This document shows positions 1 through 8,238 of a DNA stretch of 64,000 nt, in pieces. The notes below the pieces were generated by a model. That model ran no database searches, was not told where the DNA came from, and was given only the letters and a program-made list of their open reading frames with translations. Position numbers and translations under genes: made by a program. How positions within the stretch are numbered: position 1 is the stretch's first letter; every line of letters begins with the position of its first letter. Source of the DNA: Lactobacillus selangorensis (GTDB lineage: Bacteria > Bacillota > Bacilli > Lactobacillales > Lactobacillaceae); assembly GCF_001437205.1 (NCBI RefSeq), contig NZ_JQAZ01000001.1, positions 1-64,000 of the forward strand. The letters are read 5' to 3'.

Positions 1-29
1 TGTCGTCAGTTCGAGTCTGACAGCCGGAG
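1..29 (+). tRNA. 3' end of a tRNA, probably tRNA-Asn (partial)
   Basis: Only the T arm (GTCAG, loop TTCGAGT, CTGAC) and the 3' acceptor strand AGCCGGA with discriminator G are inside the window. The anticodon is off the edge. The acceptor sequence fits the Asn tRNA of Firmicutes (5' TCCGGCT), and Asn-Ser-Glu-Val is a common order in these operons, so Asn is an inference. No CCA is encoded. Confidence 0.7.
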
Positions 30-37
30 TTTTTTAT

Positions 38-127
38 GGAGAGTTGTCCGAGAGGCCGAAGGAGCATGGTTGGAAACCATGTAAGCGGGTTTTGCCTGCT
101 TCAAGGGTTCGAATCCCTTACTCTCCG
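38..127 (+). tRNA. tRNA-Ser (GGA)
   Basis: Acceptor GGAGAGT pairs with ACTCTCC (120-126), followed by discriminator G. The anticodon stem CATGG/CCATG encloses loop TTGGAAA, giving anticodon GGA at 72-74. The long variable arm is typical of tRNA-Ser. It lies 8 nt after the preceding tRNA in the same operon. CCA is not encoded. Confidence 0.95.
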
Positions 128-143
128 TTTAAAAATAAATGAT

Positions 144-215
144 GGCCCGATGGTCAAGTGGTTAAGACACTGCCCTTTCACGGCGGTAACATGGGTTCAA
201 ATCCCGTTCGGGTCA
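144..215 (+). tRNA. tRNA-Glu (TTC)
   Basis: Acceptor GGCCCGA pairs with TCGGGTC (208-214). The anticodon loop CTTTCAC gives anticodon TTC at 177-179. T arm ATGGG/CCCGT. It is the third gene of the tRNA operon and has no encoded CCA. Confidence 0.95.
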
Positions 216-220
216 TTTAT

Positions 221-293
221 GGAGGATTAGCTCAGCTGGGAGAGCGTCTGCCTTACAAGCAGAGGGTCACAGGTTCGAGCCCTGTATCCTCCA
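221..293 (+). tRNA. tRNA-Val (TAC)
   Basis: Acceptor GGAGGAT pairs with ATCCTCC (286-292), discriminator A. The anticodon loop CTTACAA gives TAC at 254-256. Only 5 nt separate it from tRNA-Glu, so the operon transcript must be processed to release it. Confidence 0.95.
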
Positions 294-302
294 TTTATTT
301 TT

Positions 303-376
303 GGTTCTATGGTGTAGTTGGTTATCACGCCTGCCTGTCACGCAGGAGATCACCGGTTCAAGTCCGGTTAGAACCG
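303..376 (+). tRNA. tRNA-Asp (GTC)
   Basis: Acceptor GGTTCTA pairs with TAGAACC (369-375), discriminator G. The anticodon loop CTGTCAC gives GTC at 337-339. It is the last tRNA of the cluster; a terminator-like hairpin follows 14 nt later. Confidence 0.95.
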
Positions 377-389
377 TTCAAATGAGTTT

Positions 390-423
390 AGTCTTCCGAA
401 TTGATAAGGAGGGCTATTTTTTT
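390..423 (+). terminator. Terminator of the tRNA operon
   Basis: AGTCTTCC (390-397) can pair with GGAGGGCT (408-415) with two G-U wobbles, followed by a seven-T run. Its place directly after tRNA-Asp fits rho-independent termination. Confidence 0.55.
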
Positions 424-433
424 GACTAAAAAA

Positions 434-467
434 GCAGTTGCGGCAAATTGAATTTTGTCGCAACTGC
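434..467 (-). terminator. Terminator of the 475-1149 membrane protein gene
   Basis: Near-perfect inverted repeat (GCAGTTGCGGCAAA / TTTTGTCGCAACTGC). Read on the minus strand it is followed by TTTTTT, so it ends the minus-strand gene just upstream. Confidence 0.8.
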
Positions 468-474
468 GTTAAGA

Positions 475-1149
475 TCAATACAAGAGACAGATTTCTAGAA
501 TGGCAGTGAAGAGTGCCCAGCCAAACCAACCCAGGCGAGTGTAGTGCTTGGCTAACCACAAGCCGGCAATCAAGAGGGCTAGTAAAATGACTCCGAACTG
601 ATTTAGAAATTTCAAATAAAGCGCAATTCCTAAACCGACGAGTCCAACGATTAGGAACGGCCAGTCGCGTTCCATTTCTAATAGAAAGAAGACGCTCATG
701 CTGATGACGACGGCGGTCAGGCTGCGCCACATGAACGGCCATGAGAAAAAATGGACCCAAAGATAAAAGACGATGCCGCTCATAAACCAGACAAACACGC
801 CCAGTTGCAGGAGCTGTCGGACCCAAGGCCGGTAAAATTGGTCGGGAAAGTAGTTCGGCAGCTGATAGATCGCTGCTAACAAGACTAAGAGAATACCGAC
901 CCAGACAGTTGTCTGAAAACCGATCATGACGGCAAAAATCAAGATTAGTGCTTCGCCGATGAGCTGGCTGCGCCGTCCGTCCGGCTGCCATAGCGGTGTT
1001 GTCAGGATCAGGAATAACGCTAAGATTAACGGTACGAAGGCCCACGTCCAATAAAAACTGAAGCGGAGCCCGTAAGTGAGTGGCAACAGAAAGAGCAAAA
1101 TAAGTTGTGCGCTGCGTTGCCGTAATAAGGAACGATTTTGTTCGAGCAT
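475..1149 (-). CDS. Polytopic membrane protein of unknown function
   Basis: I do not recognise the family. The 224-residue product is almost entirely hydrophobic, with about eight or nine membrane-spanning stretches separated by very short loops, and only a short basic cytoplasmic N-terminus (MLEQNRSLLRQR). There is no obvious catalytic motif or soluble domain. An upstream in-frame ATG at 1191 would add 14 residues but has no ribosome binding site. The ATG at 1149 is preceded on the minus strand by GAGGTGG, so I chose it. The gene is monocistronic, ends in a strong hairpin and stands divergent from metK. A role in envelope physiology is possible but would be a guess. Confidence 0.75.
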   Translation of the reverse strand: MLEQNRSLLRQRSAQLILLFLLPLTYGLRFSFYWTWAFVPLILALFLILTTPLWQPDGRRSQLIGEALILIFAVMIGFQTTVWVGILLVLLAAIYQLPNYFPDQFYRPWVRQLLQLGVFVWFMSGIVFYLWVHFFSWPFMWRSLTAVVISMSVFFLLEMERDWPFLIVGLVGLGIALYLKFLNQFGVILLALLIAGLWLAKHYTRLGWFGWALFTAILEICLLY

Positions 1150-1216
1150 AAGCCACCTCGTTTCGATAGTTTCCTTACTATAGTAGCCCATTTATGAAAG
1201 TAGGGTCAATCTTCTT

Positions 1217-1245
1217 TTGAAGTCTTGAAAAATTTATGCTAAACT
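1217..1245 (+). promoter_or_regulatory. Candidate promoter of metK
   Basis: TTGAAG (1217-1222), a 17-nt spacer, then an extended -10 with TGC before TAAACT (1240-1245). This would start the transcript just before the SMK box. Confidence 0.5.
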
Positions 1246-1257
1246 TATTAGTGCTAT

Positions 1258-1331
1258 ATTGCTTCCCGATAGGATCCGTCTTGACGGCGGAGAAGCCTTG
1301 TAACCACAAATTTTTAGGGGGAAAAACATTG
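1258..1331 (+). promoter_or_regulatory. SMK box (SAM-III) riboswitch of metK
   Basis: The leader carries the SMK-box signature: TTCCCGATAGGAT near 1263, GCCTTGTAACC near 1295, and a purine-rich Shine-Dalgarno AGGGGG at 1316-1321. TTCCC (1263-1267) is complementary to GGGAA (1319-1323), so the ribosome binding site can be sequestered, as in the known enterococcal and lactobacillal metK leaders. S-adenosylmethionine binding stabilises that pairing and shuts off translation. The family assignment rests on motif and position; the fold was not computed. Confidence 0.88.
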
Positions 1332-2516
1332 GAAAGACATTTATTTACTTCGGAGTCCGTTTCCGAAGGGCATCCCGATAAAGTCGCTGATCAAATCAGT
1401 GATGCGATTTTAGATGCCATGCTTGAACAAGATCCTGATGCACGTGTTGCGTGTGAAACAACGGTGACAACAGGGCTCGTACTCGTGTGTGGAGAAATTT
1501 CCACCTCAGCGTACGTTGATATTCAGTCTGTTGTCCGGGGCACGATCAAAGGGATCGGTTATACGGATGGCCAGTACGGCTTTGACGGCGATAATTGTGC
1601 CGTTTTAGTTGCTTTGGATGAACAGTCGCCTGATATTGCCCAAGGGGTCGATGATTCCTTAGAGGCACGCTCAAACGACGAAGATCCGCTGGATAAGATC
1701 GGGGCTGGCGACCAGGGGTTGATGTTCGGCTATGCCGTCAACGAAACACCTGAATTGATGCCGTTACCGATTTCACTGGCACACCATCTGATGCAACGGA
1801 CTGCAAAGCTGCGGAAGGACGGTACAATTCCATACTTGCGTCCCGATGCCAAATCCCAAGTGACCGTTGAATACGATGACGAAGGACATCCATTCCGTGT
1901 TGATACGGTGGTCATTAGTACGCAGCACGACCCAGAGGTCTCTTTAAATCAGATTCGCAAGGATATGATTGAACAAGTGATTAAGAAGGTTATTCCAGCC
2001 CAGTTATTGGATGAAAATACCCGTTACTTGATCAACCCAACCGGCCGGTTTGTTATCGGCGGACCACAAGCCGATTCTGGTTTGACAGGTCGTAAAGTCA
2101 TCGTAGATACTTACGGTGGTGCGGCTCATCACGGTGGCGGCGCATTTTCTGGCAAGGACCCGACAAAGGTCGATCGGTCGGCGAGTTATGCAGCTCGTTA
2201 TATTGCCAAAAACATCGTGGCGGCTGGTTTAGCCGATCGCTGCGAAGTCCAGCTGGCTTATGCCATTGGGGTTGCTAAACCGGTTTCGATTGCGGTCAAC
2301 ACCTTTGGGACGAACCGCGTTTCGGACGAAAAGATCGAAGCAGCGATCCGGGCCAACTTTGACCTGCGTCCCGCTGGTATCATCAAGATGCTTGATCTGC
2401 AACGACCGATCTATAAGCAGACTGCTGCTTATGGTCATTTTGGCCGGACCGATATCGATCTGCCATGGGAACACTTGGATAAAGTCCCAGCATTGAAGCA
2501 ATTATTAGATGATTAA
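1329..2516 (+). CDS. metK: S-adenosylmethionine synthetase
   Basis: Makes S-adenosylmethionine from methionine and ATP, releasing phosphate and pyrophosphate, in the cytoplasm. The family signatures are all present: [12 protein letters not shown] at residues 7-18, [10 protein letters not shown] near 120, and the glycine-rich [16 protein letters not shown] near 260. The length of 395 residues is normal. The start is the TTG at 1329, seven bases after AGGGGG; the longer open frame to 1236 runs through the riboswitch and is not coding. Translation is probably controlled by SAM through the SMK box. A terminator follows and the gene stands alone. Confidence 0.97.
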   Translation: MERHLFTSESVSEGHPDKVADQISDAILDAMLEQDPDARVACETTVTTGLVLVCGEISTSAYVDIQSVVRGTIKGIGYTDGQYGFDGDNCAVLVALDEQSPDIAQGVDDSLEARSNDEDPLDKIGAGDQGLMFGYAVNETPELMPLPISLAHHLMQRTAKLRKDGTIPYLRPDAKSQVTVEYDDEGHPFRVDTVVISTQHDPEVSLNQIRKDMIEQVIKKVIPAQLLDENTRYLINPTGRFVIGGPQADSGLTGRKVIVDTYGGAAHHGGGAFSGKDPTKVDRSASYAARYIAKNIVAAGLADRCEVQLAYAIGVAKPVSIAVNTFGTNRVSDEKIEAAIRANFDLRPAGIIKMLDLQRPIYKQTAAYGHFGRTDIDLPWEHLDKVPALKQLLDD

Positions 2517-2533
2517 CAAGTAGCATAAAAAAG

Positions 2534-2577
2534 AGGCGGCTTTTACCCCAGTTATTTGGGATAGGGGCCGCTTTTGT
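2534..2577 (+). terminator. Terminator of metK
   Basis: GAGGCGGC pairs with GGGCCGCTTTT around a 25-nt loop, followed by T residues. It lies 18 nt after the metK stop. Confidence 0.65.
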
Positions 2578-2602
2578 TTGGCAAGATAGAAAGGAAGTAA
2601 GT

Positions 2603-4072
2603 ATGAGTACAGAAAAGAAAAAAACGAACGTCTTATTGGTCACAATTGCGATTTTTATCGCTACCTTCTTGTCGGCAGTTGAAGGGACAATTGTTTCGAC
2701 TGCGATGCCGACGATTGTTGAGAGTCTGCATGGGATGAAGCTGATGAACTGGATTTATTCGATTTACCTGCTGACAAATGCGATGACGACACCGATTTGG
2801 GGAAAACTCGCCGATCGGATGGGCCGCAAGCCAGTTTTTATTGCCGGATTGGTCATTTTCATCGTTGGCTCCAGTTTGTGCGGGTTGTCGCAGAATATGC
2901 TGACACTGATTGGTTTCCGGGCCCTGCAGGGGATCGGAGCCGGCGCGATTACACCCGTTTCCTTTACGATGCTGGCAGATATCTATCCGATCGAAGAACG
3001 GGCCCGTATTATGGGCCTGAACGGTTCGGCTTGGGGGATTGCGTCCATCTTTGCACCGTTAATCGGTGGGTTTATCGTTGAAAAGCTGACTTGGCATTGG
3101 ATCTTTTTCATCAATGTGCCCATCGGCCTGATTACATTAGTCATGATTATGGCGTACTTCCACGAAGACTGGAAAGCTTCCAAGGCTCCGATCGATTATG
3201 TCGGCAGTTTGAGCTTGATGGCGACGCTGTTGTTTGTGCTGTATGCTTTCCAGGTGATTGGCGAAGCACCGATTAATTATGGCTTAGTCATTGGTTTGTT
3301 TGTGGCAGCTGTCATTGCCTTTTTGATGTTTGTGCGGACCGAAAAACGAGTCGCCGATCCAATTATCGATCTGAAGCTGTTTGAAAACCGGACGTTCGTT
3401 GTTCAGAGTTTGATTGCGGCGCTGGTCAGCGGCTTCCTGATTGGTTTTGATGCATATGTGCCGATGTGGACGCAGGGAATTTTAGGCTTGCCGGCGACGA
3501 TGGCCGGCTTTGCGGTGACGCCTAGTTCATTGATGTGGATTGTCGGCTCTTTTGTGGCAGGACGGTTGTTTGTCAAATTTGCCCCGAAACAGATTTTGTG
3601 GGGTAGTTTATCGTTCCTGCTAGTGGCCACCTTGTTATTTGCCAATATTCCGATTACCACGCCGTTCTGGTTCTTCTTCGTGATTGCTACCATTTGCGGC
3701 ATCGGGTTTGGGATTACGATCACGACAACGACGGTCACTACACAAAATTCAGTCGCACCGAATGAAGTTGGTGTCGCTACTTCGTTCAATACGCTGAGCC
3801 GTACATTAGGCCAGACGTTAATGGTTGCCATTTACGGAATCGTTCTTAACGTCAATATCGCACGTGGCATCAAACAGTTTCCAAAGGTTACCAATGCGAT
3901 GATGAATAAATTCATCAATCCATCGACGGCAACGAGTCTGCCGCACAATCTGTTGCCGCAGATGCATCAGATTCTGTACACGGGGATTCATCACATTTAC
4001 TGGCTGTCGGTGGTCGTTATTATTCTAGCCTTTGTTGCCAATGCGTTCGATCGCAAGCAGAAAATTTTGTAA
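2603..4072 (+). CDS. MFS multidrug exporter, DHA2 (14-TM) family
   Basis: A proton-driven drug exporter of the major facilitator superfamily in the cytoplasmic membrane. The 489 residues, with about 14 hydrophobic segments, fit the EmrB/QacA-type DHA2 family. The conserved motif A is seen as GKLADRMGRKP near residue 65, and the motif-C-like region GLNGSAWGIASIFAPLIGG follows near residue 140. The N-terminus is a short basic stretch (MSTEKKKTN) after a good AAGGAAG ribosome binding site. The substrate cannot be read from sequence. It is monocistronic, with no adjacent TetR or MarR regulator. Confidence 0.9.
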   Translation: MSTEKKKTNVLLVTIAIFIATFLSAVEGTIVSTAMPTIVESLHGMKLMNWIYSIYLLTNAMTTPIWGKLADRMGRKPVFIAGLVIFIVGSSLCGLSQNMLTLIGFRALQGIGAGAITPVSFTMLADIYPIEERARIMGLNGSAWGIASIFAPLIGGFIVEKLTWHWIFFINVPIGLITLVMIMAYFHEDWKASKAPIDYVGSLSLMATLLFVLYAFQVIGEAPINYGLVIGLFVAAVIAFLMFVRTEKRVADPIIDLKLFENRTFVVQSLIAALVSGFLIGFDAYVPMWTQGILGLPATMAGFAVTPSSLMWIVGSFVAGRLFVKFAPKQILWGSLSFLLVATLLFANIPITTPFWFFFVIATICGIGFGITITTTTVTTQNSVAPNEVGVATSFNTLSRTLGQTLMVAIYGIVLNVNIARGIKQFPKVTNAMMNKFINPSTATSLPHNLLPQMHQILYTGIHHIYWLSVVVIILAFVANAFDRKQKIL

Positions 4073-4153
4073 CCAAAAAAGGAGTGGACCAGAAGTCGAT
4101 TTCTGACTTTGGTGGCATCTCCCTTGCAAGGACAGCTTTATCCTGTTAAATAG

Positions 4154-4197
4154 AAATAGCTTCTTAAATGCAATTTTTTGCATTTAAGAAGCTATTT
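4154..4197. terminator. Bidirectional terminator, 20-bp perfect stem
   Basis: Residues 4154-4173 pair perfectly with 4178-4197 around a TTTT loop. It lies between the convergent exporter (+) and PAP2 (-) genes. Its stem is almost identical to the hairpin at 13227-13269, including the preceding ATAG. Confidence 0.85.
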
Positions 4198-4225
4198 TGG
4201 TATAAAAAGGCATTTACGTCATGGT

Positions 4226-4882
4226 TTAAGCGTTTTTTGAGGGGGTAAATGGATTTAACAAGTGTAAATTCTGATAGATGATTTCACTGAGCATCAGGCT
4301 GCCGAGTCCGTAGAAGAAACCGCCGAGCACGTCGGAGGGATAATGGACGTGGACATACACCCGGCTGATATCAATTAGGAAGATCATGAAACAAGCCAAG
4401 GTGATTAAACCACGCCGCCAGTGTTTGTTCTGGACGGAATGCAGGATGATGATGATCAATGCGCCGTAAAAGAGGATTGCACCGGTACTATGACCGCTGG
4501 GGAAGCTGAAGCCACCGGCGTAGACGAGGTGGTGCACACTCGGACGGGGGCGCTGGACAATTTTTTTGATGACGGTACCTAGGTAGCTGAAAACCCCAAC
4601 ATTCAAGAGCAGAAAACTGGCCCAAGTCGTCTGGTGCATATAGAGCAGGAATAATGTTGCAATCGTCGTCAGCGCAACAACTGTGATTGTATTGCCGCAG
4701 CTGGTGATGAAGACCATGAATTTGGTCAGGGCCGGATTCGGATGCCCGGCGATGACGGCGATGCCGAAACGGTCCAAGGCATGAATCCAGCCGGTATGAT
4801 GGACGATCCCCCACCAGAGGCAGCCGAAGAGAAAATAACAGATTGCGAGCAGCGACCAGCGGCGTTGTTGCTGTGCCATCAT
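4226..4882 (-). CDS. PAP2-family membrane phosphatase
   Basis: A membrane phosphatase of the PAP2 superfamily, which dephosphorylates lipid phosphates such as phosphatidic acid or undecaprenyl pyrophosphate. The three-part signature is intact: K-x6-RP (KKIVQRPRPS), PSGH (FSFPSGHST) and SR-x5-H-x3-D (SRVYVHVHYPSDVLGG). Five or six hydrophobic segments surround it in 218 residues. Recycling of undecaprenyl pyrophosphate (BcrC/PgpB-like) is the most likely job, but the substrate is inferred. The start overlaps the stop of the upstream SHOCT-domain gene as ATGA, and its ribosome binding site AGGAGG lies inside that gene, so translation is probably coupled. Confidence 0.9.
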   Translation of the reverse strand: MMAQQQRRWSLLAICYFLFGCLWWGIVHHTGWIHALDRFGIAVIAGHPNPALTKFMVFITSCGNTITVVALTTIATLFLLYMHQTTWASFLLLNVGVFSYLGTVIKKIVQRPRPSVHHLVYAGGFSFPSGHSTGAILFYGALIIIILHSVQNKHWRRGLITLACFMIFLIDISRVYVHVHYPSDVLGGFFYGLGSLMLSEIIYQNLHLLNPFTPSKNA

Positions 4883-5319
4883 TGATCCGCCTCCTCATCG
4901 GCCGACCGTTCGAGAATCTGCCGTTTCTTTTCTTCAAATTCGGTCGGGGTTAAAATACCTTGATTGCGCATTTTAAGATAATCCATGATTAAATTAGCAT
5001 TTTTGACAAACTGCGCTTCTTCGCCTTGCTGCTGGGTTTGCAGCTGTTTTTGGATGAAGGCGACCATTTTTTGAACCGCACGCAGCTGGTCGGTTTTAAA
5101 AGTCACATCGAGTGTCTCGTCATCTGGGAGCGCCAGTCTTAAGGTGGCGAGCGCCGCATTCGGCGCTGTGATTAGATTGATTGCCGTCATTTGAGTGTAG
5201 GGAATATGCCGCTTTTTGGAATGCTGTTTCAAAAATTGCGGTCGCTCCAGCTCGAGCTGATGGGCATCATACGTTAATTTCGTTTTCTTAGGTTTGCGGA
5301 TCAAAATGGAAGTTGCCAT
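4879..5319 (-). CDS. SHOCT-domain protein with a PH-like N-terminal region
   Basis: A soluble 146-residue protein of unknown function. The last 40 residues (MDYLKMRNQGILTPTEFEEK) match the short C-terminal oligomerisation (SHOCT) domain. The preceding 100 residues alternate short beta-like stretches in the manner of bacterial PH domains. A glutamine-rich linker (KQLQTQQQGEEAQ) joins the two. No catalytic residues stand out. The start is supported by GTGAGGCG eight bases upstream. The overlap with the PAP2 gene suggests a shared function at the membrane, which is inference only. Confidence 0.8.
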   Translation of the reverse strand: MATSILIRKPKKTKLTYDAHQLELERPQFLKQHSKKRHIPYTQMTAINLITAPNAALATLRLALPDDETLDVTFKTDQLRAVQKMVAFIQKQLQTQQQGEEAQFVKNANLIMDYLKMRNQGILTPTEFEEKKRQILERSADEEADQ

Positions 5320-5405
5320 TCGAATCGCCTCACTTTATTTCAACATTTATGAAAAGTATACCTTATTTCAGGCCGCATTGGTCCGGAAAAAGATTATCCG
5401 CCTGC

Positions 5406-5434
5406 TTGAAAAAGACAGAGGGGTCTGTTATGAT
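5406..5434 (+). promoter_or_regulatory. Promoter of the leuS T-box transcript
   Basis: TTGAAA (5406-5411), 17-nt spacer, TATGAT (5429-5434). The expected start is near 5441. Confidence 0.8.
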
Positions 5435-5440
5435 GTGTTC

Positions 5441-5680
5441 ATCATCATTTAAGAACGCTGAACAGAAGTAGTAGTTCGTTGGGGCCGTTCAGAGAGTGCC
5501 TGGCAGGTGAAAAGGCATCGGTCGCAGCGAGTGAACTCGTCTGGGAGTTTTTTACTGAATCGAGTAGGTAAAGACGTTTTGCCACGTTACGGCTTGAGGT
5601 GCTGCAGATTATCTGCAGAAATTAGGTGGTACCGCGGTAAAACGTCCTATAGTCAGTTGACTGTAGGGCGCTTTTTTTAT
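5441..5680 (+). promoter_or_regulatory. T-box leader of leuS, specifier CTC (Leu)
   Basis: The T-box sequence AGGTGGTACCGCGG is at 5624-5637, followed by a terminator hairpin (ACGTCCTATAGTCAG...GGGCGC) and T run at 5641-5677. In Stem I, CAGA (5463-5466) can pair with TCTG (5540-5543). The codon one base before that strand is CTC at 5536-5538, a leucine codon. Uncharged tRNA-Leu should stabilise the antiterminator and switch leuS on. Confidence 0.93.
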
Positions 5681-5696
5681 TTAAGGAGGAAAATCA

Positions 5697-8111
5697 ATGG
5701 CTTACGATCACAAAAAAGTCGAGAAGAAATGGCAGCAGTATTGGCAGGACCATGATTCGTTCAAGACGACCGAAGACCCTAACAAGAAAAATTATTACGC
5801 CTTGGATATGTTCCCGTATCCATCTGGGCAAGGACTGCATGTTGGCCATCCAGAAGGCTACACAGCCACAGATATCACGGCCCGGATGAAACGGATGCAG
5901 GGTTTCAATGTGCTCCATCCGATGGGCTGGGATGCATTTGGGCTACCAGCTGAACAATATGCGCTGGATACTGGTCATGACCCGGCTGAATTTACCCAAG
6001 AAAACATCAATAATTTCAAACGGCAGATTAATTCATTGGGATTCTCATATGATTGGGACCGTGAAATCAATACGACGGATCCCAACTTCTACAAGTGGAC
6101 CCAGTGGACCTTCGAACAAATGTACAAGAAGGGCTTGGCTTATGAATCCGAAGAATTAGTCAACTGGAGTCCTGATTTGGGGACCGTTGTGGCCAATGAA
6201 GAAGTCATTGATGGCAAGACGGAACGGGGCGGTTTTCCGGTTTACCGCAAGCCGATGAAGCAGTGGATGCTGAAGATTACCGCTTATGCCGACCGTTTGC
6301 TGGACGACCTCGATTTAATCGACTGGCCGGAAAATGTCAAGGATATGCAGCGCAACTGGATCGGCCGTTCTGAAGGGGCACAGATTACGTTTGACGTTGC
6401 CGATTCCGATTTGAAGTTCGACATTTTCACGACTCGTCCCGACACATTATTCGGGGTAACTTATGCTGTCATGTCGCCCGAACATAAATTAGTCAATCAA
6501 ATCACGACACCAGCGCAAAATGCCATGGTCGATGCGTATGTGAAGCAAGCTGAAATGAAGAGTGATTTGGAACGGACTGATTTGGCGAAGGAAAAGACCG
6601 GCGTTTTCACCGGTGCTTACGCCATCAATCCGGCGACCGGTGAACGGATTCCGATTTGGTTGTCCGATTACGTCTTATCTTCCTATGGCACCGGTGCGAT
6701 TATGGCAGTCCCTGCCCATGATACCCGTGACTATGAATTTGCCAAGAAGTTCGGCATCGATATCCAGCCCGTTATCGAAGGCGGCGATATCAGCCAAGCT
6801 GCTTACACAGGGGATGGCGTTCATATCAATTCACAGTTCTTGGACGGACTGGGTAAAGACGAAGCAATCGCACGGATGCTGGATTGGTTAACCGATAAAG
6901 GCATTGGCGAAAAGAAGGTCAACTACAAGATGCGTGACTGGCTGTTCTCTCGTCAGCGCTATTGGGGCGAACCGATTCCAATCATTCATTGGGAAGATGG
7001 CACTACTGGTTTAGTTCCAGAAGACCAGCTGCCATTGAAATTGCCGAAGATGACTGATATCAAACCATCAGGGACTGGTGAAAGTCCGTTGGCGAACGAC
7101 CTTGATTGGGTTAATGTCGTCGATAAAAACGGCCGTAAAGGCAAGCGTGAGACGAACACAATGCCACAGTGGGCTGGGAGCTCATGGTATTACCTCCGTT
7201 ACGTTGATCCGCACAATGATGCCAAATTAGCCGATTACAAGAAGCTGCAGCAATGGCTGCCCGTCGACCTTTACATTGGTGGGGCCGAACATGCCGTTCG
7301 TCATTTGCTGTATGTACGTTTCTGGCACAAGTTCCTGTATGATATCGGGGTTGTGCCGACGGTTGAACCATTCCAGAAGTTGTACAACCAAGGTATGGTC
7401 TTAGGCGACAATCATGAAAAGATGTCCAAGTCGAAGGGGAATGTTGTCAACCCAGATGATGTGGTTGAAGAATACGGTGCCGATACTTTGCGGATGTATG
7501 AAATGTTCATGGGCCCGTTGGATGCTTCGATTCCATGGAGTGAAAAAGGCTTAGCCGGTTCACGGCGGTTCTTGGACCGTGTTTGGCGTTTGCTTGTCGA
7601 TGATGACGACAATTTACGGGCCGATAAGCTGACCGATAAAGTCGGCGGTCCGCTGAAGAAAGCCTATCATCAGACGGTCAAGACGGTTACGGAAGATTAT
7701 GAACAATTACGGTTCAACGTGGCTATTTCACAATTGATGGTCTTTATCAACGATGCGTACAAGGAAGACACGCTGCCACGTGACTATGTCGAAGGCTTTA
7801 TCCTGCTTTTGGCACCGATTGCACCGCACATGATGGAAGAATTGTGGCAGAAACTGGGTCATGATGAATCCTTGACCTATGCGCCATGGCCGACTTACGA
7901 CCCGAATGCTTTAGTCGATGATCAAGTCGATATTGTCTTGCAGGTCAACGGCAAGCGGCGGGGTGTGGCCACTGTCTCCCGTGAATTGGGGAAAGACGAA
8001 CTGGAAAAAATCGCTTTGACCAACGAAAATGTTGAAAAATTCATTGCCGGCAAAGATGTCAAAAAAGTCATCGTTGTTCCTGGTAAGATTGTCAACGTCG
8101 TCGCTAAATAA
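5697..8111 (+). CDS. leuS: Leucyl-tRNA synthetase
   Basis: Charges tRNA-Leu with leucine in the cytoplasm. It is a class I synthetase of 804 residues, the normal bacterial size. The HIGH motif appears as HVGH near residue 48 ([20 protein letters not shown]), and KMSKS lies near residue 575 (KMSKSKGN). The CP1 editing domain sits between them ([11 protein letters not shown], then [11 protein letters not shown]). The start ATG follows AAGGAGG by eight bases. It is regulated by the T-box leader upstream and ends in a strong terminator. Confidence 0.98.
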   Translation: MAYDHKKVEKKWQQYWQDHDSFKTTEDPNKKNYYALDMFPYPSGQGLHVGHPEGYTATDITARMKRMQGFNVLHPMGWDAFGLPAEQYALDTGHDPAEFTQENINNFKRQINSLGFSYDWDREINTTDPNFYKWTQWTFEQMYKKGLAYESEELVNWSPDLGTVVANEEVIDGKTERGGFPVYRKPMKQWMLKITAYADRLLDDLDLIDWPENVKDMQRNWIGRSEGAQITFDVADSDLKFDIFTTRPDTLFGVTYAVMSPEHKLVNQITTPAQNAMVDAYVKQAEMKSDLERTDLAKEKTGVFTGAYAINPATGERIPIWLSDYVLSSYGTGAIMAVPAHDTRDYEFAKKFGIDIQPVIEGGDISQAAYTGDGVHINSQFLDGLGKDEAIARMLDWLTDKGIGEKKVNYKMRDWLFSRQRYWGEPIPIIHWEDGTTGLVPEDQLPLKLPKMTDIKPSGTGESPLANDLDWVNVVDKNGRKGKRETNTMPQWAGSSWYYLRYVDPHNDAKLADYKKLQQWLPVDLYIGGAEHAVRHLLYVRFWHKFLYDIGVVPTVEPFQKLYNQGMVLGDNHEKMSKSKGNVVNPDDVVEEYGADTLRMYEMFMGPLDASIPWSEKGLAGSRRFLDRVWRLLVDDDDNLRADKLTDKVGGPLKKAYHQTVKTVTEDYEQLRFNVAISQLMVFINDAYKEDTLPRDYVEGFILLLAPIAPHMMEELWQKLGHDESLTYAPWPTYDPNALVDDQVDIVLQVNGKRRGVATVSRELGKDELEKIALTNENVEKFIAGKDVKKVIVVPGKIVNVVAK

Positions 8112-8119
8112 GTTTTTCA

Positions 8120-8154
8120 AAAGGGTTTGTGCCGAAAAGCACAAACCCTTTTTG
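8120..8154 (+). terminator. Terminator of leuS
   Basis: AAAGGGTTTGTGC and GCACAAACCCTTT flank a short CGAAAA loop, followed by TTTTT. Confidence 0.9.
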
Positions 8155-8238
8155 AATGGTTCGCATTTTAAATTGAAACGCCTCTTGAAATCGGCTAAGA
8201 TAGACAAGTATGTAATGGAGATAGGAGTCGAAAAAAAT

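Noticed and set aside
36-385. Open frames through the tRNA cluster (64 and 75 codons)
   Set aside because: They are read across tRNA-Ser, Glu, Val and Asp, have no ribosome binding site and encode no recognisable protein.
368-1156. 262-codon minus-strand frame overlapping the membrane protein gene
   Set aside because: It is the shadow of the 475-1149 gene in another frame; its product is Arg/Ser/Leu-rich without domains, and it extends through the terminator into tRNA-Asp.
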